Below are positions 8,047 to 15,921 of a stretch of DNA of 64,000 nucleotides, in pieces. The position numbers and the translations under genes are program-made. Location of the stretch: assembly GCF_001982635.1 (NCBI RefSeq), contig NZ_MKFI01000004.1:303609-367608 (forward strand), given 5' to 3'. The notes beneath the pieces are model-generated. The model ran no database searches and was not told the DNA's origin. It worked only from the letters and a program-made list of their open reading frames with translations. The stretch is from Bradyrhizobium mercantei (GTDB lineage Bacteria > Pseudomonadota > Alphaproteobacteria > Rhizobiales > Xanthobacteraceae). The number at the start of each line of letters is the position of its first letter. Within the stretch, counting starts at the first letter, position 1.

Positions 8047-9159
8047 GTGACAAATCCAAGCAACACAGAGAAACACGAGGGCGACGGAACGAAGGCGTTC
8101 GACCGTCGAACGATTTTGCGCGGCGCAACCGCGCTTGCTGCAACCGCGATGGCCGCATCCGATGCTGCAGCGCGCGACTTCGGCCCCAATGCGGAGCCGC
8201 AGCGTTATCCCGATCCTGATATCGTCGTGATCGACGACAAGCGCTTCAAGGCCAAGGTCGGCAACACCGCGATCAAGCGGCTCTACACCGGCTGCCTCTG
8301 GGCCGAAGGCCCGGCGTGGAATGCACAGGGCCAGTATCTGGTGTGGAGCGACATCCCGGCCAATCGGCAGTTGCGCTACCTCGACGATGACGGTCACATC
8401 TCCGAGCAGTTCCACAAGCCGTCGAACGAAGCCAACGGCTCGACCTTCGATTTCGAGGGCCGCCAGATCACCGCCGAGCGCACGCGGCTGGTGCGCTACG
8501 AGCACGACGGAACCGTGACGTCATTGGCCGAGCAGGCCAATGGCAAGCAGCTCAACGGACCGAACGACATGGTCGTGCACCCGAACGACAAGTCGATCTG
8601 GTTCACCGATCCCGGCTACGGCGCGATCTCGATCTATGAGGGCCAATTGGCCAACACCGGTTCGAAGCAGCCGTACCAGAAGGAGGCGGTCTACCGCATC
8701 GACGCTGCGACCGGGCAGATCACCAAGGTGGCCGACGAGCCGTTCAAGCCGAACGGGATCGCCTTCAGCCACGACTACAAGAAGGTCTATGTCTGCGACA
8801 CCGGCATCACGCATTATCCGAACGCGAAGAACATCGTCTGGCAGTACGACCTCAACGGCGACAAGCTCTCCAACCCGCGCACGCTGATCGACATGACGCT
8901 CGACGGCAAGTCGGGCTTCCCCGACGGCATGCGCGTCGACATCGACGGCAACATCTGGGTCGGCGCCGGCTGGGTCGGACCGGGCTATGACGGCGTGCAG
9001 GTGTTCGCGCCCGACGGTCAGCGGATCGGCCAGATCCTGCTGCCCGAGACCTGCGCCAACCTCACCTTCGGCGGCAAGAAGCGCAACCGTCTGTTCATGA
9101 CCGCGAGCCAGTCGCTCTATGCGGTGTATGTGGAGACGAGAGGCGCGCACAACTGCTAG
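8047..9159 (+). CDS. Tat-exported SMP-30/gluconolactonase-family protein
   Basis: Six-bladed beta-propeller lactonase family protein of 370 residues. The GTG at 8047 is chosen because GGGAGG lies 6 bases upstream and the N-terminus then carries a twin-arginine signal (DRRTILRGATALAATAMA), so the protein is exported folded. Family metal-site landmarks are present: WAEGPAW (Glu), LNGPNDMVV (Asn) and GFPDGMRVD (Asp). The family hydrolyses sugar lactones and other gamma/delta lactones. A periplasmic lactonase would supply hydroxy acids to the cell, which matters for the kinase/dehydrogenase set near 21-26 kb, though that link is inference. Confidence 0.9.
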   Translation: MTNPSNTEKHEGDGTKAFDRRTILRGATALAATAMAASDAAARDFGPNAEPQRYPDPDIVVIDDKRFKAKVGNTAIKRLYTGCLWAEGPAWNAQGQYLVWSDIPANRQLRYLDDDGHISEQFHKPSNEANGSTFDFEGRQITAERTRLVRYEHDGTVTSLAEQANGKQLNGPNDMVVHPNDKSIWFTDPGYGAISIYEGQLANTGSKQPYQKEAVYRIDAATGQITKVADEPFKPNGIAFSHDYKKVYVCDTGITHYPNAKNIVWQYDLNGDKLSNPRTLIDMTLDGKSGFPDGMRVDIDGNIWVGAGWVGPGYDGVQVFAPDGQRIGQILLPETCANLTFGGKKRNRLFMTASQSLYAVYVETRGAHNC

Positions 9160-9176
9160 CGCGCTGCCTATCCGCC

Positions 9177-9258
9177 GTCATTGCGAGGAGCGAAGCGACG
9201 AGGCAATCCATCTCACCGCTTGCGGCCCAATGGATTGCTTCGCTGCGCTCGCAATGAC
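9177..9258. repeat. Hairpin-forming intergenic repeat (family A)
   Basis: Long inverted repeat: GTCATTGCGAGGAGCGAAGC at one end, GCTTCGCTGCGCTCGCAATG near the other, with AATCCAT/ATGGATT inside. It lies between the convergent lactonase gene and ppc, where it could stop transcription from both sides. Further copies occur at 20447, 30158, 54298 and 62608. Confidence 0.75.
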
Positions 9259-9277
9259 GGCGGAAAAAGTCGCGGCT

Positions 9278-12100
9278 CTAACCGCTGTTCCTCAGCCCCG
9301 CAGAAATCCCGTTGATCGTGATCTGGATCCCGCGCAGCACCTGCTCGTCGGGGTTCTGCGCGCGATGCTCCTTCAACAGCTCGACCTGCACGTGGTTGAG
9401 CGGATCCATGTACGGAAAACGGTTGCGGATACCGCGCTCCAGCAGCGGGTTGCCTTGCAGCAGCCGGTCGTGGCCCATGATGTCGAGCAGCGTCTCGATC
9501 GACAGATGCCACTCGCGGCGGATCTGGCCGAAGATCTTCTCGCGCAGCGCGACGTCGGGCACCAGCTCGGCATAGCGTGAGGCGATCGCGATCGAGCTCT
9601 TCGCCAGCACCATGTCCATGTTGGAGAGCAGCGTGCGGAAGAACGGCCATTCCCTGTACAGCTCCTGCAGGAACGGCATGCCTTGCTCCGGATGCTCCGA
9701 TATCCAGATCTCGACCGCGCTGCCGAAGCCGTACCAGCCCGGCAGCATCAGCCGGCATTGCGCCCAGGAGAACACCCAGGGAATCGCGCGGAGGTCCTCG
9801 ATCTCGCGAGTCTTCTTGCGCGAGGCCGGACGGCTGCCGATGTTCAGCGTCGCGATCTCGTTGATCACAGTCGAGCCCCAGAAATAGTCGGCGAAGCCCT
9901 CGGTTTCATAGACGAGACCACGATAAGCCTTGAAAGCGAGCGCGGAAATCTCCTCCATCGCCTTGAGGTATTCGGGGCGCGGCGCGCTCTGCCGCGGCTG
10001 CAGCAGGCTGGTCTCCAGCGTCGCCGCGGCGAGGATCTCCAGATTGCTGCGGCCGACCTCGGCGTTGGAATATTTCGACGAGATGATCTCGCCCTGCTCG
10101 GTGATGCGGATCTGGCCGTTCACGGCGCCGCCGGGCTGCGCGATGATCGCATCATAGCTCGGGCCGCCGCCGCGGCCGACCGAACCGCCGCGGCCGTGGA
10201 ACAGGCGCAGCCGCACGCCGTGACGTTCGAACACCTCGACGAGGCCGATCTCGGCCTTGTAGAGCTCCCAGCCCGAGGTGACGAAGCCGCCATCCTTGTT
10301 GCTGTCGGAATAGCCGAGCATCACCTCCTGCACGCTACCGAGACTGTCGACCAGCTTGCGGTAGTCGTGCAGCGCCAGCATGCGGTCCATGATGGCGCTC
10401 GAGGCCTGCAGATCCCCGATGGTCTCGAACAGCGGCACGATGTTGACGGCGCTGCGGCCGGACGGATTGACGAGGCCAACCTCCTTCAACAGCACCGCGA
10501 CCTCGAGCATGTCGGACATGCCCTGGCACATCGAGATGATGCACTGGGAGATCACCTCGGGACCGAATTTGGCGTGCGCCTCGGCCGCCGCCCGGAACAC
10601 CGCGAGCTCGCTTTGGGTCTCCTCGGAATATTTCACGAAGGGCGAGGCTAGCGGCCGCGCGCTGCGCAACTCGCCGAGCAGCAGGCTGACGCGCGCGTCC
10701 TCGCCGAGCGCCAGATACGACATGCCGGGATTGGCGGTGTCGAGCAGCTCGGCGATGGTGCGCTCATGCACCGCCGAATTCTGGCGGATGTCGAGCCGCG
10801 CCAGATGGAAGCCGAAGCAATCCACCGCCCGCCGCAACTGCCGCAGCCGGCCGCGCGCGATCACGCCGGAATTATTCGCGATCAGCGAACGATTCAGCAC
10901 GTCGAGGTCGGCCTGGAATTCCTTGACGGTCGCATAGGGCTCGGCCTTGCCGACCGGCGGCCGCGTGGTCTCGACCTCGAGTCTCGCGGCAGTGGCCGCG
11001 AGCCGCGCATAGATGCCCGAGACCGCCAGACGATAGGGCTCACCGCTGCGATGCGGCGAGGTGTCGGGCGAACGCTCGGCCAGGATCCGCAGTTCCTCCG
11101 AGACGTCGGCGAGGTGCGCCGCCAGCGACAGCTCGGCGCCGAGCGCGTGCAGCTCCTCGAGATAGAAGCTGAGCACCCGGCTCGATTGCAGCCGCAGCGT
11201 ACCGCGCATCACCTCTGCGGTGACGAACGGATTGCCGTCGCGGTCGCCGCCGATCCAGCTTCCCATCCTGAGGAACGAGGCGAGATCGCCGCCCTCGCCG
11301 CCCTCCTTGTTCAGCCGGTCCTCCAGCGCGCAGTGCAGCCGCGGTACCTCTTGCAGGAAGGTGTAGTCGTAAAACGACAGGCCGTTGGCGACCTCGTCGA
11401 GCACGGTCAGCTTGGTCCGGCGCAGCAGATTGGTCTGCCACAGCGTCACGACCGCGCGGCGCAGCTGCTCGTCGCTGGCTTCGCTCTCATCGGGCGTCAT
11501 CTGCAACCGTTCGCGGCGGTCGAGCAGATCGGCGATCTCCATCTCGCGGTCCATCGTGCTCTTGCGGCGGACCTCGGTCGGATGCGCTGTCAGCACCGGG
11601 CTGACCAGCGCGCTCTTGAAGAAACTGCGCAAATCGGCCGGGCTGATGCCGGCCTGCCGGGCATGGACCAGCGTCTGCTCCAGCGTGCTCGGCCGCGGCG
11701 CGCCACTGGGCCCGCGGCTGCGCATCTGGCGGATGTTGTTCTGGTCCTCGGCAATGTTGGCGAGGTGGGAGAAATAGCTGAAGGCGCGGACGATCCGCAG
11801 CGTCTCGGCGATCGACATGCCGTCGAGGATGCCCTCCAGCTCCTGCCGCGCCAGCTTGTCCTCGTCACGATGGAACCGGACCGAGGTCTGGCGGATGCGC
11901 TCCACCAGGTCGAAGGCGTCGGCCCCCTCCTGGTCGCGGACCGTGTCACCCAGCACGCGCCCCAGCAGCCGGATGTCGTTCCGGAGCCGTGCATCCTCCT
12001 CCTGCGCAGTTGCTTCGAGAAGGCTGACCTCCGCGGCGCGCTTGGCACGGATGTCGGTCTCGGAAGGCATGGTCTGGGGAGGCAAAGTCTGGGGAGACAT
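9278..12100 (-). CDS. ppc: Phosphoenolpyruvate carboxylase
   Basis: Carboxylates PEP to oxaloacetate to refill the TCA cycle, in the cytoplasm. It is 940 residues, normal for alphaproteobacterial PEPC. Key motifs are present: VLTAHPTEVRRKS with catalytic His173, GSWIGGDRDGNPF, GYSDSNKDGGF, the glycine-rich LFHGRGGSVGRGGGP, and the C-terminus NGISAGLRNSG that forms part of the active site. The ATG at 12100 has GGAG about 10 bases upstream; an ATG ten codons later (12070) is possible but has no clear ribosome site. Neighbours are acyl-CoA genes; anaplerosis fits growth on substrates that yield acetyl-CoA and propionyl-CoA, but ppc may simply be a housekeeping gene here. Confidence 0.97.
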   Translation of the reverse strand: MSPQTLPPQTMPSETDIRAKRAAEVSLLEATAQEEDARLRNDIRLLGRVLGDTVRDQEGADAFDLVERIRQTSVRFHRDEDKLARQELEGILDGMSIAETLRIVRAFSYFSHLANIAEDQNNIRQMRSRGPSGAPRPSTLEQTLVHARQAGISPADLRSFFKSALVSPVLTAHPTEVRRKSTMDREMEIADLLDRRERLQMTPDESEASDEQLRRAVVTLWQTNLLRRTKLTVLDEVANGLSFYDYTFLQEVPRLHCALEDRLNKEGGEGGDLASFLRMGSWIGGDRDGNPFVTAEVMRGTLRLQSSRVLSFYLEELHALGAELSLAAHLADVSEELRILAERSPDTSPHRSGEPYRLAVSGIYARLAATAARLEVETTRPPVGKAEPYATVKEFQADLDVLNRSLIANNSGVIARGRLRQLRRAVDCFGFHLARLDIRQNSAVHERTIAELLDTANPGMSYLALGEDARVSLLLGELRSARPLASPFVKYSEETQSELAVFRAAAEAHAKFGPEVISQCIISMCQGMSDMLEVAVLLKEVGLVNPSGRSAVNIVPLFETIGDLQASSAIMDRMLALHDYRKLVDSLGSVQEVMLGYSDSNKDGGFVTSGWELYKAEIGLVEVFERHGVRLRLFHGRGGSVGRGGGPSYDAIIAQPGGAVNGQIRITEQGEIISSKYSNAEVGRSNLEILAAATLETSLLQPRQSAPRPEYLKAMEEISALAFKAYRGLVYETEGFADYFWGSTVINEIATLNIGSRPASRKKTREIEDLRAIPWVFSWAQCRLMLPGWYGFGSAVEIWISEHPEQGMPFLQELYREWPFFRTLLSNMDMVLAKSSIAIASRYAELVPDVALREKIFGQIRREWHLSIETLLDIMGHDRLLQGNPLLERGIRNRFPYMDPLNHVQVELLKEHRAQNPDEQVLRGIQITINGISAGLRNSG

Positions 12101-12190
12101 GGCTTGGCTACTCCAGAGGCTGCCCGGCTCCTCCCGAGTTTGCGCTTTTTTTGCCGCAGCGCAAGATGAACTTGGGGGCGGTGCACCACC

Positions 12191-12222
12191 GCAGTCGTCC
12201 CTGCTTTCGCAGGGACGACTGC
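12191..12222 (-). terminator. Perfect 14-bp hairpin between the acyl-CoA ligase and ppc
   Basis: GCAGTCGTCCCTGC, loop TTTC, then the exact complement. It starts 12 bases after the ligase stop on the minus strand. No U-run follows on either side. Its arm is the GTCGTCCCTGC arm of the family B repeats, so it looks like half of such an element serving as a terminator-like structure. Confidence 0.6.
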
Positions 12223-12234
12223 GAGTTTGCGGCC

Positions 12235-13782
12235 CTAGATCCGCCGCCCTGCCCGCTCCCAGTACGGGTCGCGCAGCCGGCGCTTGAAGATCTTCCCGGA
12301 ATCCTCGCGCGGCAGGCTGGTCTGGATCTCGATATGCTTCGGCACCTTGTAGTCGGCGAGCGCGGTCTTGAGCTGGGCGCGGACCGAGGCGATGTCGAGC
12401 GCGACGCCCGGCTGCGGCTCGACCACCGCCATCAGCGCCTCGCCGAACTCCGCATCGGGAATGCCGAACACCGCGCAATCATGCACGCCGGGCACCGCAT
12501 GCAGCACGGCCTCGATCTCGGCCGGATAGATGTTGACGCCGCCCGAGATCACCATGTCGCGCTTGCGGTCGCAGATGAAGACATAGCCGTCCGCGTCGAT
12601 ATAGCCGACGTCGCCCGAGGTGATGAAGCCCTGCCGGTCGATCTCCGCGCGCTTCTCCGACTTGTTGTGATAGGTGAAATCGGGATTGCCGGCGATCCGC
12701 GAGTAGATCTCGCCGATCTCTCCCTGCGGCACCTCCTTGCCGTCGTCGCCGATGAAGCGCAGCTCGGCGCCAGGCGAGATCTTGCCGACCGTACCGGGCT
12801 TCTTCAGCGCGTCCTCGGAATTGGCGAAAGTCACCGCGCCCGACTCGGTCGAGCCGTAGAATTCGTAGATCACCGGCCCCCACCACTCGATCATCGCGCG
12901 CTTGACGTCGGGCGGACACGGCGCGGCGGCATGGATGACGTGGCGGAGCGACGACATGTCGTATTTCCTGCGCACCTCCTCCGGCAGCTTCATCAGGCGG
13001 ATGAACATCGTCGGCACCATGAAGATGATGTCGATCTTCTCGCGCTCGATCAGTGCCAGAAACTCCTCCGCGTCGAAGCGCGGCATCAGCACCAGGGCGC
13101 CGCCGAGCTTGCCGGAGCGCAGCCCGAAGGAATTCGGCGCCGAATGGTAGAGCGGCCCCGGCAGGATCGCACGCGCGCCGGGCCGGAGGCCATAGATCAT
13201 CTGGCGCATCGCTTCGGCATTGGCGGTCTGCTCCGGCGTCGGCGCGAAGCGGCGCACGCCCTTGGGATGGCCTGTGGTGCCCGAGGTGTAGATCATGTTC
13301 TGCGGCTGCGGCACGACAGGACCGTCGTAGCGCGGGAATTGCGCCAGCCAGGATTCGAAATCGATCGCGAAATCCGGCGTCGCGAGGTGATCGGGATTGA
13401 TCTTGTAGTTGGCGAGGATTTCCGGCGGCGTCGGCACGCTGAGCACCGTGACATCATCGGGGATCGCGCCGCGTAGCGGATGCAGCATGTCGGCATGGCC
13501 GATCAGGACGCGCGTGCCGGAATCGGTCAGCACGTAGTTGATCTCCTCCGGCTTGAAGTGCCAGTTGATCGGCACGCCATAGGCGCCGAGCCGCATCGCC
13601 GCGTAAGCAGCCTCGATGAAGGCGATGTCGTTGCGCATCAGCATGCAGACGCTGTCGCCCGGCTTGACGCCGAGCTGGTTCAGGCCGCTGGCGATGCGCT
13701 CAGTGCGCTCGGCGACATCTGCGTGATCGCGCCGGCGGCCGCCGCTGACGATGCCGAGGAAGGGTTGGGACGTTTCGCTCAT
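12235..13782 (-). CDS. Acyl-CoA synthetase (AMP-forming ligase)
   Basis: ANL-superfamily ligase of 515 residues that activates a carboxylic acid to its CoA thioester through an acyl-AMP. The P-loop-like motif YTSGTTGHPKGV, the adenine-binding YEFYGSTESG, the hinge region SGDVGYIDADGYVFICDRKR, and the C-terminal catalytic lysine in EDSGKIFKRRL are all present. The acid is unknown; the form resembles medium/long-chain or aryl-acid ligases. It follows an enoyl-CoA hydratase gene by 84 bases on the same strand. No convincing ribosome-binding site precedes the ATG; the leader is A-rich (AACAACAACAAA). Confidence 0.92.
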   Translation of the reverse strand: MSETSQPFLGIVSGGRRRDHADVAERTERIASGLNQLGVKPGDSVCMLMRNDIAFIEAAYAAMRLGAYGVPINWHFKPEEINYVLTDSGTRVLIGHADMLHPLRGAIPDDVTVLSVPTPPEILANYKINPDHLATPDFAIDFESWLAQFPRYDGPVVPQPQNMIYTSGTTGHPKGVRRFAPTPEQTANAEAMRQMIYGLRPGARAILPGPLYHSAPNSFGLRSGKLGGALVLMPRFDAEEFLALIEREKIDIIFMVPTMFIRLMKLPEEVRRKYDMSSLRHVIHAAAPCPPDVKRAMIEWWGPVIYEFYGSTESGAVTFANSEDALKKPGTVGKISPGAELRFIGDDGKEVPQGEIGEIYSRIAGNPDFTYHNKSEKRAEIDRQGFITSGDVGYIDADGYVFICDRKRDMVISGGVNIYPAEIEAVLHAVPGVHDCAVFGIPDAEFGEALMAVVEPQPGVALDIASVRAQLKTALADYKVPKHIEIQTSLPREDSGKIFKRRLRDPYWERAGRRI

Positions 13783-13866
13783 TTTGTTGTTGTTCTTCGT
13801 TATCGGTTAGCAAGGTTGGTTGTGTCCGTCATGGCCGAGAGAGCCCGGCCATGACGCCAGCACGCA

Positions 13867-14679
13867 TCACACATCCGCGAACTTCGGCGCGCGCTTCTCC
13901 AGATTGGCGCGCACGGATTCGGTCTGGTTCGGGCTGCCGAGCAGCTTCTGCTGCTCGACGGATTCCGCGAGCAGCGCGGCGGCCGGATCGACCGACAGAT
14001 TGCTCAGCATGCGCTTGGCGGCGCGGATCGCATCCGGGCTCTTGCCGGCGATCTCGCGCGCGACCTCGAGCGCGGCAGCGCGCGGGTCGTCGCAGATGCG
14101 GGTGGCGAGGCCGTAACTTTGTGCCTCCTGCGCCGAGAAGATGCGGCCGGTATAGGTGAGCTCGCGCAGGATATCGTCGCGCACGAGGCTCGCGAGGATC
14201 GGCGTGCCCGCCATGTCGGGGACGAGGCCCCATTTGATCTCCATGATCGACATCCGCGCGTCCGTCGAGAGGAAACGCATGTCGGCGCCGAGCGCGAGCT
14301 GGAAGCCGCCGCCGAACGCGACGCCGTGGACCGCGGCGATCACGGGCACCGGGAGTTGGCGCCAGCCCCAGACCGCCTGCTGCGGGGCATTGGCCTTGCC
14401 GTGGGTGCGGATCGTGAGGTCGCGGTTTGCGCCGCCCGGCACTCCGTTACCGCCGTCCTTCATGGCGGCGAACCGGCCCATGTCGAGGCCGGCGCAAAAG
14501 GCCCGGCCCTCGCCGGACAGCACGACCACCCGGACGTCTTTTTCCTTGGAAAGACGGTCGGTTGCGGCGACCAATGCCTCGAACATCGCGGCATCGAGCG
14601 CGTTCATCTTGTCGGCCCGTACCAGTCGGACATCGGCGATACCGTCCGAAATCGATATCGAAACGCGATCTTCCATCAT
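13867..14679 (-). CDS. Enoyl-CoA hydratase/isomerase family protein
   Basis: Crotonase-fold protein of 270 residues. The first oxyanion-hole segment is GRAFCAGLDM and the second is AVHGVAFGGGFQLALGADM. Where enoyl-CoA hydratase has its first catalytic Glu, the motif here is GADMRFLS, while MEIKWGLVPDMAGT provides the second acidic region, so hydratase, isomerase or another crotonase reaction is possible. GGAGGG sits directly before the ATG-ATG start. It is divergent from the dienoyl-CoA-reductase-like gene and probably co-transcribed with the ligase. Confidence 0.9.
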   Translation of the reverse strand: MMEDRVSISISDGIADVRLVRADKMNALDAAMFEALVAATDRLSKEKDVRVVVLSGEGRAFCAGLDMGRFAAMKDGGNGVPGGANRDLTIRTHGKANAPQQAVWGWRQLPVPVIAAVHGVAFGGGFQLALGADMRFLSTDARMSIMEIKWGLVPDMAGTPILASLVRDDILRELTYTGRIFSAQEAQSYGLATRICDDPRAAALEVAREIAGKSPDAIRAAKRMLSNLSVDPAAALLAESVEQQKLLGSPNQTESVRANLEKRAPKFADV

Positions 14680-14731
14680 TCCCTCCGCTTTGTTCCTTGA
14701 GTTGGCGCTTTACAGAAAGGCCGTTGTCCGC

Positions 14732-14760
14732 TTTTAGTCAATCGACCAATTAAATGACAA
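14732..14760 (-). promoter_or_regulatory. Candidate promoter for the hydratase-ligase pair
   Basis: On the minus strand TTGTCA (14760-14755) and CTAAAA (14737-14732) are separated by 17 bases, 53 bases ahead of the hydratase start. The -10 match is weak. The spacer is AT-rich, unlike its surroundings. Confidence 0.35.
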
Positions 14761-14777
14761 CCCCCGTGGAGGAAACG

Positions 14778-15653
14778 ATGTTCTCTGATCAGCTTCTTGC
14801 CGGGCGGCGCATCCTGGTAACCGGCGGCGGCACCGGCCTCGGCAAGGCCATGGCCACCCGGTTCCTGCAACTCGGCGCCGAGGTGCATATCTGCGGCCGC
14901 CGCAAGAGCGTTTGCGACGAAACTGCCACCGAGTTGATGGCCGAGCATGGCGGGCGCGTGGTCAGCCACGGCGTCGATATCCGCAACGCCATGGCGGTCG
15001 ACGAGATGATCGAAGCGATCTGGACCACCAGCGGTCCCCTCACCGATCTGATCAACAACGCCGCCGGCAATTTCATCTCGCGTTCGGAAGAGCTTTCCGC
15101 GCGGGGGTTTGACGCCGTGGCCAACATCGTCATGCACGGCACCTTCTACGTGACCCACGCGGTGGGCCGGCGCTGGATCGCCGGTGGCCATCGCGGCAAC
15201 GTGGTGTCGATCACGGTGACCTGGGTGCGCAACGGTTCGCCCTACGTGGTGCCGTCGGCGATGAGCAAGTCGGCGATCCACGCCATGACGATGTCGCTCG
15301 CGATCGAATGGGGCCGCCACGGCATCCGTCTCAACACCATCGCACCCGGCGAGATCCCGACCGAGGGCATGAGCAAGCGCATCAAGCCCGGCGACGAGGC
15401 CGGCGCGCGGACCAAGGCGATGAACCCGATGGGCCGCGTCGGCACCATGGAGGAATTGCAGAACCTCGCGGTGTTCCTGATCTCCGGCGGCTGCGACTGG
15501 ATCAACGGCGAGACCATCGCCATGGACGGCGCGCAGGCGCTGGCGATGGGCGGCAATTTCTACCAGCTGCGCGACTGGAGCGACGACGACTGGACCAAGG
15601 CGCGCGACTCGATCAAGGCCCAGAACGAGAAGGATCGCGCGGCGCGGGGTTGA
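14778..15653 (+). CDS. 2,4-dienoyl-CoA reductase-type SDR
   Basis: SDR of 291 residues with TGGGTGLG and NNAAGNF. Instead of the usual YxxxK, the active site reads VVPSAMSK, so Ser160 and Lys164 form the SxxxK pair of mitochondrial/peroxisomal-type 2,4-dienoyl-CoA reductases (DECR), which remove double bonds from unsaturated acyl-CoAs using NADPH. NTIAPGEIPTEG after it matches the DECR pattern. By my count the residue matching the DECR active-site Tyr is Trp149, so activity needs testing. The start is the ATG at 14778, which has GGAGGAAA 5 bases upstream; an ATG 24 bases earlier lacks a ribosome site. Confidence 0.87.
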   Translation: MFSDQLLAGRRILVTGGGTGLGKAMATRFLQLGAEVHICGRRKSVCDETATELMAEHGGRVVSHGVDIRNAMAVDEMIEAIWTTSGPLTDLINNAAGNFISRSEELSARGFDAVANIVMHGTFYVTHAVGRRWIAGGHRGNVVSITVTWVRNGSPYVVPSAMSKSAIHAMTMSLAIEWGRHGIRLNTIAPGEIPTEGMSKRIKPGDEAGARTKAMNPMGRVGTMEELQNLAVFLISGGCDWINGETIAMDGAQALAMGGNFYQLRDWSDDDWTKARDSIKAQNEKDRAARG

Positions 15654-15681
15654 AGCGACAGCTCGCGCCTCAACCACAACT

Positions 15682-15830
15682 GTCGTCCTTGCCTAGTGCG
15701 CAATTGCGCACGGGAGCAGGGACCCATAACCACCGCTCAAAACCACCGAGCACGCTGCGGCCACAGCGCGCTCGACAACTCGATTCTGTGGTTATGGTTC
15801 CCGGGTCGCGCTTCGCTTGCCCGGGACGAC
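15682..15830. repeat. Two-armed hairpin repeat (family B, arms 3+2)
   Basis: Left arm GTCGTCC...GGGACCCATAACCAC, right arm GTGGTTATGG...CCCGGGACGAC. The left arm carries a perfect 16-base palindrome, GTGCGCAATTGCGCAC (15696-15711). The centre holds GCTGCGGCCACA (15754-15765), shared with the copies at 17511 and 51942. Confidence 0.72.
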
Positions 15831-15921
15831 GATGTGGATGGATCGTGCACCACACCCCGTATTGTTTTTCGCGCGCGATGCAGCCACACTCCGCGCCAAC
15901 AAAAAGCATCACGGGGGAAAC

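Noticed and set aside
12101..12478. N-terminal extension of PEP carboxylase
   Set aside because: The extra 126 codons run through the hairpin and into the ligase gene's 3' end in another frame and have no PEPC similarity.
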